Shown here: positions 34,320 through 45,713 of the stretch, piece after piece
Layout of the letters: the number at the start of each line of letters is the position of its first letter
Numbering within the stretch: position 1 is the first letter of the stretch
From: Micromonosporaceae bacterium
Lineage (GTDB): Bacteria > Actinomycetota > Actinomycetes > Mycobacteriales > Micromonosporaceae
Direction: 5' to 3'
DNA: 45,830 nt
Assembly: GCA_016926535.1 (NCBI GenBank)
Contig: JAFGOK010000535.1
Coordinates: forward strand, 1-45,830
The notes under the pieces: model-generated
What the model saw: the letters and a program-made list of their open reading frames with translations, nothing else
Databases searched by the model: none
Told to the model about the DNA's origin: nothing
Position numbers and translations under genes: made by a program

Positions 34320-35380
34320 TGGCATACCTGGCAGGCAAACTCGTGCTGGCGGTGACAGCGGGTGCGCCGAACAACGGCAGGGGAGAGGCGACCACCGGCC
34401 GCGTCAAGAAGGCGCAGATCCGTCAGCAGACGTATCCGTATGTGTCAGCGCAGGCCTTCCGGCGCTGGCTGCGTGACTCGATGACCGATGCTGGCATGGA
34501 AACCTCGCCCACCCAGCGGGTCGGGAAGAAGGAAGGCAAGGCGCAGAAGGCCACGACCGCAGCCGACCCGGTGCGCTACGCCGACGATGACCTGTTCGGC
34601 TATCTCAAGGCGACAGCCAAGGCCGACGACGCGGCCACGACCCTGCGCGATACCCCGTTCATGATGGGCACATTGCTGGCGGTCGAACCGGCGCGGCCGA
34701 CCGAGGATTTCGGGGTGATGTCGCGGGGCATCGACGAGCCGGTGCTCCATGCGCACGAGTTCTACACGGCCGACCTCGCCGCGCCGTTCCTGCTGGATCT
34801 GCCGCGGATCGGCACGTTTACCCTGCCCCAGCAACGAGGCTCCGGTCGGGCCAACTACCTGACCGCCGAGGCGGCGATGCAGGCGGCTGCTGCGGTGAGT
34901 CTTGGCGCGCAGGTGATCGTGTTCCGGGGCCAGGACGCCGTGCGGCTGCCGATCGAGATCCGCCGGGACCGGGCGGCCCTCGTGCTCGAAGCCCTGGCGG
35001 CGATCTCCGGTGGCGCGAAGAAGAGCATGCACTACGGCGACCGCACCCCGGCCATGCTGATGCTGGTGCCCATGGCCGGCGGCGTCAACCCGCTCGAATT
35101 CACGATCGGTGGCGCCGAAGACGGTTCTGGCCTGCAGGTCCGCGCCGATGCCTTGCGGGCGGAGCTGCGCGCCTGGCACGACCAGTGGCAGGCGCCGGTA
35201 CGGGTCGGCTGGCGGCCCGGCTTCAAGGAGATCACCCGCAAACAGTTCGAGGCAGATCTCGCACAGGAGATCAGGGACGGGCAGGTACGGATCGATCACC
35301 CGCGCACGCTGCTGCGGGATCTGGCTGCCGAGCTGCGCGCTGGTGAACACGACGCCTGGTTTGACGACCCCGCCCGATGA
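34319..35380 (+). CDS. cas7: Cas7 (Cst2/DevR family)
   Basis: 'AYLAGKLVLAVTAGAPNNGRGEATTGRVKKAQIRQQTYPYVSAQAFRRWLRDSM' and 'SGGAKKSMHYGDRTPAMLMLVPM'. Confidence 0.88.
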   Translation: MAYLAGKLVLAVTAGAPNNGRGEATTGRVKKAQIRQQTYPYVSAQAFRRWLRDSMTDAGMETSPTQRVGKKEGKAQKATTAADPVRYADDDLFGYLKATAKADDAATTLRDTPFMMGTLLAVEPARPTEDFGVMSRGIDEPVLHAHEFYTADLAAPFLLDLPRIGTFTLPQQRGSGRANYLTAEAAMQAAAAVSLGAQVIVFRGQDAVRLPIEIRRDRAALVLEALAAISGGAKKSMHYGDRTPAMLMLVPMAGGVNPLEFTIGGAEDGSGLQVRADALRAELRAWHDQWQAPVRVGWRPGFKEITRKQFEADLAQEIRDGQVRIDHPRTLLRDLAAELRAGEHDAWFDDPAR

Positions 35381-36111
35381 CCAGCGCATCTTCGGCCAGC
35401 GCACCTTCGACGAGCGCATCTTCGGCGGGCTGCTCGGGCGTCGACGCCGTGCGGGTGGAGCTGTTCGCGCCGATCGCCTCGTTCCGTGATCCGATGGTTC
35501 CCGGGCTGACCCGTTGCCTGCCGGTCCCTCCACCGTCCTGTTTGCGCGGCATGCTGGCCGCGGCCAGTGGCGCCCCCGCTGAGGCGGTGGCCCTCGGGTA
35601 CAGTGCCTGGGCCGCCGGGTCCGGAGTGGACGCGCAAACCTACCACCCGATCGCGTCCAACGGTTCGAATCCCTCGATCCGGGGCAGGGTTCGGGCGATC
35701 AAGGGTGGGATGACGCTCAGGGATCGACCATTCCTGGCGCATCTGACGGTGACCCTGTGGATCCCCATGCCCGACGGGGAGCGGCTCGCCAGCGCCCTGC
35801 GGCGTCCCGTCTGGGGGCTTCGACTCGGACGCAGCGAGGACCTGGTCCATGTCCGGTCGACCACCCAGGTGCGGTTGCATCCCGCCGAGGAGGCGCACGT
35901 CGGGCACGCCTTGGCCCCGGTGGGCGGCCACCGGGCCGGTACCGCGATTACGGTGCGGATGGCCGAACGCATCAGCAGCGATCGACTGGTCACTACTTAC
36001 GGCAACTACCTGTGGAGTGCCGAACCCATCGGCCGGGTGCCGGTCGTCGGCGCGCTGCGCGACGGCGACCAGGCCGTCTGGCTTGATCACCCGCCGCAAC
36101 AGCCACGATGA
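35377..36111 (+). CDS. cas5: Cas5 (Cas5t-like)
   Basis: 'VRVELFAPIASFRDPMVPGLTRCLPVPPPSCLRGMLAAASG' and 'RPVWGLRLGRSEDLVHV'. Confidence 0.85.
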   Translation: MTSASSASAPSTSASSAGCSGVDAVRVELFAPIASFRDPMVPGLTRCLPVPPPSCLRGMLAAASGAPAEAVALGYSAWAAGSGVDAQTYHPIASNGSNPSIRGRVRAIKGGMTLRDRPFLAHLTVTLWIPMPDGERLASALRRPVWGLRLGRSEDLVHVRSTTQVRLHPAEEAHVGHALAPVGGHRAGTAITVRMAERISSDRLVTTYGNYLWSAEPIGRVPVVGALRDGDQAVWLDHPPQQPR

Positions 36112-38516
36112 CCACTGAACCAGGCAGCGACCGGCTCCTCGACCAGCTGTGGGCGAAGTCGGCTCGCCCCACGTCACCGCCGGCACCCGGCCACCGGGCG
36201 GAACGGCTGACCGAGCACTGCCGCACCACCGCTGATGCGGGCCGCCTCATCGCCGCCCGCATCAGCGGCGCGGGAGTCCTCGCATCATTCCCACGATTCT
36301 GGCCGCTGGTCTGCTACGCCTGCCTGCTGCACGACGCGGGCAAGATCGCCCAGGGTTTCCAGCGGCAGGTCCACCCGGGCGGCGGCCGGTGGGGCGAGCG
36401 GCACGAGGTGCTGTCGCTGGCCTATGTCCAGCTGCTCACCGGGCACCTCGATTCCGACGAGCGGGCCCTGGTCGCCGCCGGTGTCGGGTTGCATCACCGG
36501 TGGCTGCGGTCCGCCTACGGTACCGGAGCGCTCCGTGACCTGTATCCGCCGACGGCAGCGTGGGAACGCAAATTCGGCTATGACCCCCACTCGCCGCCTG
36601 GGCAGCCACACGGGCAGGTCCCCGTCGGCTGCCATGACGCCCTCCTCCACTGGTACGCCACGCAGCTGGGCCTGGACATCCCGCCCAGCGGCGGGGCCAA
36701 GCTGTGGCAACGCGCCCGTGACCAGTTCACCGAACTCCTGGATACCTGGGACACCACGGTCTGCGCCGAGACGGGCCTGCTCGCGGTGCTCTTCCAGGGC
36801 GCGGTCACCCTCGCCGACCATTCGGCCTCGGCGCACGTCAGGTTGCAGACCCACCTGCCACTGCGACGCGACTACTGTGACCGGCTGCCCTATCGGCCCC
36901 ACCCGCACCAGCAGGCGGCATCCGAGACCGAGGGGCACCTGATCGTGGTGGCGCCCACCGGTTCGGGCAAGACCGAAACGGGCCTGATCTGGGCGGCGCG
37001 ACAGCTGTCGACGATGCCCGGACAACCCCGGGTCGTCTGGACCCTGCCGTACCGCGCTTCGATCAACGCGACCGCCAGGATCTTCACCCGCACGCTGCAA
37101 CCGGCGCCGGGGGAGTCGGCACCCGAGATCGGCATCCTGCACGGCGCCGCAGCCCTGACCGTCCTGGCCGACGCCGTCAACGACGCCTCCACCGCGACTG
37201 CCGAAGCAGCGCGGCAGGCCACGGCACGCACCGGAGCCATGCGACTGTTCGCCCAGCGATTCCGCGTCGCCACCGCCTACCAGCTCCTGCTCGGTGCCAT
37301 CGCTGGCCCGAAGTACTCCAGTGTCCTCCTTGAACAGGCCAACAGCCTGGTGATCCTTGACGAGTTGCACGCCTACGACCCGCAGACCTTCGGCAGGATC
37401 TGCGCTGCGATGCGACTATGGGAGCAGCTGGGAAGCCGCGTCGCGGTCCTGTCGGCCACCCTTGCCCCACCGATGGTCGAGTTGATCCGTCAGACGCTGG
37501 ACCAGCCGGTTACGGTGCACCGCGCCCCGACGGGCACCGCACCCGATCGCCACCGACTCGTCCTCGACGAACAACCGATCACCGATCCGCGCAGCCTGGA
37601 CATTTTCCGCCGCTGGCTGGTGGCGGGCCACAGTGTCCTCCTGGTCGCCAACACCGTCGCCACCGCGCAGGAGCTCTATCGCATGCTGGCACCCGACGCC
37701 CGGCATCCCGGCCGGGCCGACGACCCCGATGCGGCGATTCTCCTGCATTCTCGGTTCCGGGGCCGTGACCGTAACGCGATCGAGCAGCGGCTCCTGGCCC
37801 GCCATGGCGAACGCCAGCCACACACCCGCCCCAGGCGCGGTGGGCTGGTCGTGGCGACCCAGGTCGTCGAAGTGTCATTGCGTCTGGATTTCGACCGAGG
37901 CGCAACCGAGTTGGCGCCCATCGAAGCCGTGGCGCAACGCGCAGGCCGCGTCAACCGGCTCGGCCTGCATCCCGAGGGGCCCGTCGAGTACCGCGTCCAC
38001 CGTGGTGACGACAGACCGTACGACCGGCAATCCCTGGAAGCGGCCTGGAATGCGTTGCGTGCTGCGCCAGGGCCGACCATCTCCGAGCAGACCATCGACA
38101 CCTGGCTTTCCCTTGCCTATCAGACCCCCTGGGGAAAGGGGTGGGACCACCGTGCCAGGGAAAGCCGGGACGCGTTCACCCGCGATTTTTTGACCTTCAC
38201 CGATCCGTTCACCGATCGCGAAGAATATGCCAGAGGACTGCGGGAATCCTTCGACACAGTCGAGGTTCTCCTTGAGCAGGACCGAAGCGAATACCAGCGA
38301 CTCACCGCTGGCCCCGACGGGCATGCCCTGCTGGGCGCGGATCTCCTGATCCCGATCACCTACCGGCAGTGGCAGCGGATCGGGTCCAGCGCGGGGGCCA
38401 TCGGGAAGGACCGTCATATACCAGTGATCGACGTTCCATACAGCGAGGAAACGGGCCTTCAACTGGATGCGGCCCGCCCAGCGACCACCTCACCCTCCAC
38501 GGAGACCATCTTGTGA
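36108..38516 (+). CDS. cas3: Cas3 HD nuclease-helicase
   Basis: HD 'CYACLLHDAGKIAQGFQRQ', Walker A 'IVVAPTGSGKTETGLIWA', 'LVILDELHAYDP', 'ATQVVEVSLRLDFDRGATELAPIEAVAQRAGRVNR'. Confidence 0.95.
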   Translation: MTTEPGSDRLLDQLWAKSARPTSPPAPGHRAERLTEHCRTTADAGRLIAARISGAGVLASFPRFWPLVCYACLLHDAGKIAQGFQRQVHPGGGRWGERHEVLSLAYVQLLTGHLDSDERALVAAGVGLHHRWLRSAYGTGALRDLYPPTAAWERKFGYDPHSPPGQPHGQVPVGCHDALLHWYATQLGLDIPPSGGAKLWQRARDQFTELLDTWDTTVCAETGLLAVLFQGAVTLADHSASAHVRLQTHLPLRRDYCDRLPYRPHPHQQAASETEGHLIVVAPTGSGKTETGLIWAARQLSTMPGQPRVVWTLPYRASINATARIFTRTLQPAPGESAPEIGILHGAAALTVLADAVNDASTATAEAARQATARTGAMRLFAQRFRVATAYQLLLGAIAGPKYSSVLLEQANSLVILDELHAYDPQTFGRICAAMRLWEQLGSRVAVLSATLAPPMVELIRQTLDQPVTVHRAPTGTAPDRHRLVLDEQPITDPRSLDIFRRWLVAGHSVLLVANTVATAQELYRMLAPDARHPGRADDPDAAILLHSRFRGRDRNAIEQRLLARHGERQPHTRPRRGGLVVATQVVEVSLRLDFDRGATELAPIEAVAQRAGRVNRLGLHPEGPVEYRVHRGDDRPYDRQSLEAAWNALRAAPGPTISEQTIDTWLSLAYQTPWGKGWDHRARESRDAFTRDFLTFTDPFTDREEYARGLRESFDTVEVLLEQDRSEYQRLTAGPDGHALLGADLLIPITYRQWQRIGSSAGAIGKDRHIPVIDVPYSEETGLQLDAARPATTSPSTETIL

Positions 38517-39016
38517 ACGGCGACGAAGACGACATCGGCGGAGTCCACATCAAGTACCTGCTGCACTGCCACCGCCAACTCTGGCTCTACAGCCGCGGCT
38601 ACCGTCCCGAATCCCGCAACGAGGACGTGGCCTTCGGCGAATCCGTCAACGACACCACCTACCGCCGCCACCACGAAGTCGATCTCGGTGCTGCGAAAAT
38701 CGACTGGGTCACCGTTGGCGCCATCGTCCACGAGACGAAATCCTCCCGCCGACCCTCACCCCAGCACGACGCCCAAGCCCTGCACTACTGCCTGCTGCTG
38801 GCCCGCCGCAGCATCACCGTGCGGGGTGCGCACGTGCACTACCCCCTGATCCGGCGTACCACGAAACTCGCCTGGGACACCGCAGCCCGACGATCCGCCG
38901 AGGCGACCGAGGAACACGCCCGCCGGGTCATCGCCGCCGCCACACCCGCCGCCCGCCTGCCCCGCAGCAGTTGCCGGGGCTGCTCCTACCTCGACTACTG
39001 CTGGGGTGAATCATGA
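38513..39016 (+). CDS. cas4: Cas4 nuclease
   Basis: GTG start overlapping the cas3 stop; 'IKYLLHCHRQLWLYSRG', 'VGAIVHETKSSRR', C-terminal 'CRGCSYLDYCWG' Cys cluster. Confidence 0.92.
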   Translation: MNGDEDDIGGVHIKYLLHCHRQLWLYSRGYRPESRNEDVAFGESVNDTTYRRHHEVDLGAAKIDWVTVGAIVHETKSSRRPSPQHDAQALHYCLLLARRSITVRGAHVHYPLIRRTTKLAWDTAARRSAEATEEHARRVIAAATPAARLPRSSCRGCSYLDYCWGES

Positions 39017-39993
39017 GTGCCGCAGGACGCTCCTACTGGCTGACCGAGCCATGCCGGATCCGGCGCGAGGACAACAGCATCCGCATCGAACGAGCCGACG
39101 GAGCACCGGTCCGGATACCGATCACCGACATCCGTGACCTGGTCACCTTCGACCACGTCGACCTCAACACCGCAGCCGTCTCCCTCCTGAGCAGACATCA
39201 GGTGGCCGTGCACATCCTCGACCACTACGGCAACTACGCCGGCATGCTCGCTCCGGCAGAGGACATGGCCTCGGCGCACGTGATCCGCGCCCAGGTCACC
39301 CTGACTGGTGATGATCACACCCGCTTGAGCGTCGCCCGCGGCCTCGTCACGGCGACTGCCGCAAACGTCGCCTGGGCGCTGAACACCGACCTGCTGGACG
39401 AACCCCTGCGTCGGCTTCCAGACCAAGTCGCGGCGTGCACCTCGACGGGCGATCTCATGGGGATTGAAGGTAACTTCCGACGTACCGCCTGGGGTGTTCT
39501 CGACACCCTGCTCCCGCCCTGGCTGCGGCTTGACGGACGTACCCGGCGACCACCCAGCAACGCCGGCAACGCCTTCATCAGCTATCTCAACGCGATCACC
39601 TACGCCCGGGTGCTCACCGCAATCCGCTGTACCCCTCTGTCGCCCGCCATCGGGTTCCTGCACGCCGACACCGACAGACGGCGCAACACGCTTGCCCTCG
39701 ACCTGGCCGAGCCGTTCAAGCCCTTGTTCGCGGAACGACTGCTGCGCCGCGCCGCCGCGCAGAAGACCCTCACTGCGGGTGATTTCGTCAGCGACGTGCG
39801 AAGCGCCTCGCTGAGCCCCGCCGGGAGGAAGAAGATCGCCGTGATGGTCCGTGAGGAACTGGCAACAACCATCTATCACCGCGCGCTGCGCCGGAAGGTT
39901 TCGTATGAGGAGCTTTTGCACCTTGAGGCACTTAAGGTGGTCCATCTCTGCCTCGAAGACCAGCCCTACAAGCCGTTCCGGCCGTGGTGGTGA
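39013..39993 (+). CDS. cas1: Cas1 integrase (type I-B-like)
   Basis: 'YWLTEPCRIRREDNSIRIER', 'LMGIEGNFRRTAW', 'IGFLHADTDRRRNTLALDLAEPFKPLFAE'. Confidence 0.95.
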   Translation: MSAAGRSYWLTEPCRIRREDNSIRIERADGAPVRIPITDIRDLVTFDHVDLNTAAVSLLSRHQVAVHILDHYGNYAGMLAPAEDMASAHVIRAQVTLTGDDHTRLSVARGLVTATAANVAWALNTDLLDEPLRRLPDQVAACTSTGDLMGIEGNFRRTAWGVLDTLLPPWLRLDGRTRRPPSNAGNAFISYLNAITYARVLTAIRCTPLSPAIGFLHADTDRRRNTLALDLAEPFKPLFAERLLRRAAAQKTLTAGDFVSDVRSASLSPAGRKKIAVMVREELATTIYHRALRRKVSYEELLHLEALKVVHLCLEDQPYKPFRPWW

Positions 39994-39996
39994 ACG

Positions 39997-40260
39997 GTGT
40001 TCGTCATTCTGGTCTACGACACGGCTGCGGAAAGAAACCCGGCCGTGCTGAGAACCTGCCGTCAGTACCTTCACTGGGTCCAGCGCAGTGTCTTCCAGGG
40101 CGAACTCTCTGCGGCGCAGTATCGTAACCTGAGCGAGGCCCTCCGGCGGCAACTCGACCTGAGCTACGACAGCATCCGTGTCTATGCCATCGGATCACCC
40201 CACCTTGTGCAGATCGAGGCATTCGGAGCCGAACTTGGCCATTCAGATTCAGTGCTCTGA
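39997..40260 (+). CDS. cas2: Cas2
   Basis: 'MFVILVYDTAAERNPAVLRTCRQYLHWVQRSVFQGELSAAQYRNL' (GTG start). Confidence 0.93.
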   Translation: MFVILVYDTAAERNPAVLRTCRQYLHWVQRSVFQGELSAAQYRNLSEALRRQLDLSYDSIRVYAIGSPHLVQIEAFGAELGHSDSVL

Positions 40261-40349
40261 CCAGGGCGGATACACAACCGCCGGATTGCTGCAGAAGCTC
40301 CCCGAAACGGCGTGCGAGACTGGGGCCTGACCTGCGACTTAAGGCTCGG

Positions 40350-43300
40350 GTCGATCATCATCCCTGGAGGGATCGCAACTCCAGCTGAAGGCCATGGCCA
40401 AGCGCGGCTTCGTGTGTCGATCATCATCCCTGGAGGGATCGCAACTGGATCGACAATCCGGCTGTATGCCGTGGCCGTCATGTCGATCATCATCCCTGGA
40501 GGGATCGCAACACGTATCCACCCTGGCGGTTGCTGACAGCGTAGTAAGTCGATCATCATCCCTGGAGGGATCGCAACCGGTCGGCAAGGGCATATCCGAC
40601 ACCGGCGTCGACATGTCGATCATCATCCCTGGAGGGATCGCAACGATCTCAACCCAAGCCCAGCGCGTCACCTGGCCAAGTCGATCATCATCCCTGGAGG
40701 GATCGCAACGTGGGCAGGTGTTGTGCCTGGTGAATGCGTAGCCGCGTCGATCATCATCCCTGGAGGGATCGCAACGTCTTCCGCGCCCCAACGGGCATGG
40801 TCACCTGATGTCGATCATCATCCCTGGAGGGATCGCAACATGATCGTGCCGAGGCGCTGGTCGCGCTGATAGGGGGTCGATCATCATCCCTGGAGGGATC
40901 GCAACATGGTTTCGATGATCGCGACCCACCGGGACACCATTGTCGATCATCATCCCTGGAGGGATCGCAACCGGAGCGCCTGGGTACGGGCGCGGCGGTG
41001 GGCGGGTCGATCATCATCCCTGGAGGGATCGCAACACGATCGAGGTCTGGTTGACGGCCTGGATGACGGGAGTCGATCATCATCCCTGGAGGGATCGCAA
41101 CACAGTTACTTTCTGTTACGAACAGTGGTGGTGATGATGTCGATCATCATCCCTGGAGGGATCGCAACGAACCTGGCAGTCCGTTTAATGTCCGCCAACC
41201 AGTCGATCATCATCCCTGGAGGGATCGCAACGCGGTGCGTTTCAGCACATTGAACTGATCTTTCATGTCGATCATCATCCCTGGAGGGATCGCAACTGGT
41301 TCAGTTGCTCAATCAACCCGTAGTTGATCACGTCGATCATCATCCCTGGAGGGATCGCAACCTTGGCAGCCGTTTCGGTTCGGACACGGAGTAGGCCTGT
41401 CGATCATCATCCCTGGAGGGATCGCAACAAGTCAAAATCCACTGTGGTTCCCCTCCCGTCTAGTCGATCATCATCCCTGGAGGGATCGCAACACGCGCGC
41501 TCGGCCTCGCCGGAACCCGCCTCGTCCCGTCGATCATCATCCCTGGAGGGATCGCAACGACCTCGGTGCGTGTCTCCGCGTACTGCTCCACCAGGTCGAT
41601 CATCATCCCTGGAGGGATCGCAACACGATGATCAGCACCAACACGTTTGCCACCGTGGGCGAGTCGATCATCATCCCTGGAGGGATCGCAACACGTTGGC
41701 CGATCCATCTGGGGTGAAGATCATCAGGTGTCGATCATCATCCCTGGAGGGATCGCAACGTCCACACCTGGGTGCCACCACGGGGCTCGTTAACATGTTG
41801 ATCATCATCCCTGGAGGGATCGCAACGGGTACTCGCCGAGGATCCGCAGCACCCGGGCACGGGTCGATCATCATCCCTGGGGGGATCGCAACACCCATAC
41901 TCACTGGTCATCCTCAGCTGCGGCTCGTCGATCATCATCCCTGGGGGGATCGCAACGCGATGCGGTGCCCGAGCACCCTCCACGGGTGCTGGTCGATCAT
42001 CATCCCTGGAGGGATCGCAACGGTTGTGGATGTTGACCGGTTTGTTGCACGGGCGTGGTCGATCATCATCCCTGGAGGGATCGCAACCCGGAGTCGCGGC
42101 CGTCTGGCTCAACATGCCATATGGTCGATCATCATCCCTGGAGGGATCGCAACTAAGCAGACGGTCCGACCGCACCCCACACGTAGGGCGTCGATCATCA
42201 TCCCTGGAGGGATCGCAACGCGAGGGCTGACATCTTCTCGGACTGCTCATAGGCCGTCGATCATCATCCCTGGAGGGATCGCAACGGTGGGAGTCCCCAG
42301 CAGCCTGGGGCGCAGCGTGAGGTCGATCATCATCCCTGGAGGGATCGCAACGTAAAACGAGAATTTCTGATAGTGCATTTTCTCACTGTCGATCATCATC
42401 CCTGGAGGGATCGCAACGTGTAGGTGTGCTGACGTACGGGGATCCTGGGCATGTCGATCATCATCCCTGGAGGGATCGCAACGCGTCCGGCACGATGCCG
42501 AGCGCGGTGGCTGAGAGGGTCGATCATCATCCCTGGAGGGATCGCAACCCCGCCCACCGTTAGCGGCAGCGTTACCACCAACGCGTCGATCATCATCCCT
42601 GGAGGGATCGCAACAGGTACCACAGGTCGGCGCGGCTGAGTCGGTCTGTTGTCGATCATCATCCCTGGAGGGATCGCAACGCATTAGTAACGACCTGGAT
42701 CGCCGCAATGAACAAGTCGATCATCATCCCTGGAGGGATCGCAACACGCGGGTGCGTATGCCACTACGCACCCGCATAGGGGTCGATCATCATCCCTGGA
42801 GGGATCGCAACAGCGATGAAATCCTGCGGTCCCATGTGCTCATGAGCACGTCGATCATCATCTCTGGAGGGATCGCAACGCGGGGCAACCACCCCACGTG
42901 GCGCCGGCACCCCGTGTCGATCATCATCCCTGGAGGGATCGCAACGCGAGCGTTGCGGTTCCTGATGCTGGCGCGGTGCCTGTCGATCATCATCCCTGGA
43001 GGGATCGCAACCCTACCTGGCGACCATCAGCGGCCCGGCCTGCGACTGGTCGATCATCATCCCTGGAGGGATCGCAACGTGGTCTTCCCGGTTGCCTTGA
43101 TCATTGTTCCGTTGTCGATCATCATCCCTGGAGGGATCGCAACGCGGTCCCGGTCCGCTGGGTTCTGTTTGGAGCTCTTGTCGATCATCATCCCTGGAGG
43201 GATCGCAACATCAGGACCACCGTGAGCGCGTAGCACAGCAGCATGTCGATCATCATCCCTGGAGGGATCGCAACCTGGTCACAGCGGTGAAGGCCTCGCC

Positions 43301-45713
43301 GATGGCGATGTGTCGATCATCATCCCTGGAGGGATCGCAACATCCATCGCAACCACGCTGGCCCGAGCGAACTCTGGTCGATCATCATCCCTGGAGGGAT
43401 CGCAACGCTTCTTTGGACATTTCGGCGATGATCCATTGGAGTCGATCATCATCCCTGGAGGGATCGCAACGGGAGATCGGCGACGAGACAATGCGCCGCC
43501 GTGCTGTCGATCATCATCCCTGGAGGGATCGCAACCCGTTGCCGTAGCCCCAGCCGCTGCCGTTGCCCCAGGTCGATCATCATCCCTGGAGGGATCGCAA
43601 CAGGAGATCCTGGAATTCGACCAGGTCCTCGTAGTCGTCGATCATCATCCCTGGAGGGATCGCAACACGATCTCCCCCTCGTTGGCGGTGTCGTCGAGGG
43701 TCGTCGATCATCATCCCTGGAGGGATCGCAACGTGACCAACTGGCGGATAGCCTGACGGATCGGTTCGTCGATCATCATCCCTGGAGGGATCGCAACCCG
43801 ATCTCGTGGGCGGCGATCCGTGCCGCGCTCCGCGTCGATCATCATCCCTGGAGGGATCGCAACAGGATGGCACCCGTCGGGTCGACGTCGATGACCTCAT
43901 GTCGATCATCATCCCTGGAGGGATCGCAACGCCATCCCGCCGGCGGCCGAGCAGGCCACGTTGCTGGTCGATCATCATCCCTGGAGGGATCGCAACAGGA
44001 GCACGGGCACCGGTTCGGACTGACCCTCGCCGTCGATCATCATCCCTGGAGGGATCGCAACAGGGGGAACCAGCGGTGATCGGCGACGGCACCACGGGTC
44101 GATCATCATCCCTGGAGGGATCGCAACCGGACATCATGGGGGCGGACCGGCGATGATGCTCGTCGATCATCATCCCTGGAGGGATCGCAACACGCGCGCC
44201 GTGGCACCGGGCCTGAGAGTTGCCTTCGTCGATCATCATCCCTGGAGGGATCGCAACGCGAAGCCCAGAAGGACACCTGACTTAGCCCGCCCAGTCGATC
44301 ATCATCCCTGGAGGGATCGCAACCCGAACGTGACCTGGCGTGGGACGGCACGGCCGCTGGTCGATCATCATCCCTGGAGGGATCGCAACTCGTTCACTAC
44401 GGCGGCTCTCTGCCAGGTACAGGAGGTCGATCATCATCCCTGGAGGGATCGCAACGTGGACCTGATTTTGATGTCGGTCACGGCTGTTCCTGTCGATCAT
44501 CATCCCTGGAGGGATCGCAACCCGTCGGGGAACCCGCTGCTGTTCGCGGTGAACCTCGTCGATCATCATCCCTGGAGGGATCGCAACAAGGCTGGGCCGA
44601 TGAGTCGGGCGGCGTGGGCGGAGGTCGATCATCATTTCTGGAGGGATCGCAACCCGCAACGTACCCGCAGTTCCGGCACATCAACGGTGTCGATCATCAT
44701 CCCTGGAGGGATCGCAACGGGATCTCCACGTCTTCTCCAACCACCACGTACATCAGGTCGATCATCATCCCTGGAGGGATCGCAACCCGACACCAAACCA
44801 CCAGGCTGCCGCTCCTGGCCACGTCGATCATCATCCCTGGAGGGATCGCAACTCCCACTGCTGAGGCGTCACGCTGTCTTTGAGGTACGTCGATCATCAT
44901 CTCTGGAGGGATCGCAACATGTACAGGCACAGGGTTCGGAAGATTTCGGCGTCGTCGATCATTATCCCTGGAGGGATCGCAACCACGGCCCGAACGGGAT
45001 GCACATGGCAGCGGGGTCAAGTCGATCATCATCCCTGGAGGGATCGCAACGGTGAACATGGCTGAGAGATAGTCGGCGTATCCACGTCGATCATCATCCC
45101 TGGAGGGATCGCAACCACCACCTGCCTGACTGCTGCTAGGCGTCTCTGGGAGTCGATCATCATCCCTGGAGGGATCGCAACATCGCGTTCGCCACAGCAA
45201 CGACCGAGTTCCTTGCCGTCGATCATCATCCCTGGAGGGATCGCAACGGCAGGTGGGTGTCCCCGGCACAGCCGATGCCGTTCGTCGATCATCATCCCTG
45301 GAGGGATCACAACCGGCGCATCCCGCGAGTTCTTGCAGCACTATTTTTTGTCGATCATCATCCCTGGAGGGATCGCAACCCCATGATGTTGGCGGGGATG
45401 ACGGTGGATGGTCCTGTCGATCATCATCCCTGGAGGGATCGCAACTAGTGGCGGAGTACGCGGGTGAGGTTGTTCCAGCCGGGTCGATCATCATCCCTGG
45501 AGGGATCGCAACCCGATCTCGTTTCTGGCGATTTTCGTGTTGTCTGCCGTCGATCATCATCCCTGGAGGGATCGCAACTACACCTGGCAGCCGCTGTGTG
45601 GTGGGCACCGGGCCTGTCGATCATCATCCCTGCCTGGAGGGATCGCAACATCAGCATGGCTCCGCACCAAGCGCACCGTTGGCTGTCAATCATCATTCCT
45701 GGAAAGATCACAG
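40350..45713 (+). CRISPR. CRISPR array 2: about 82 copies of a 30-nt repeat, about 81 spacers
   Basis: Repeat gtcgatcatcatccctggagggatcgcaac (stem atccct-gg-agggat, 3' tail cgcaac), spacing about 65-67 bp, counted by hand. First repeat 40350, last full-length repeat 45616-45649 (4-nt insertion), degenerate terminal repeat 45684-45713. Confidence 0.98.

Noticed and set aside
49-40258. 14-nt identity agattcagtgctct near the left edge (about 46-59) and at the end of type I cas2 (about 40246-40259), considered as possible island att sites.
   Set aside because: A 14-nt match is expected by chance among all pairs of positions in a 45-kb window, and the second copy lies inside a coding sequence.
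40312-45711. Dozens of ORFs on both strands with repeated peptides (SIIIPGGIAT, RSSSLEGSQ, VDHHPWRDRN, CDPSRDDDR, VAIPPGMMID).
   Set aside because: They are translations of the 30-nt CRISPR repeat, whose length is a multiple of three and lacks stops in these frames; not genes.
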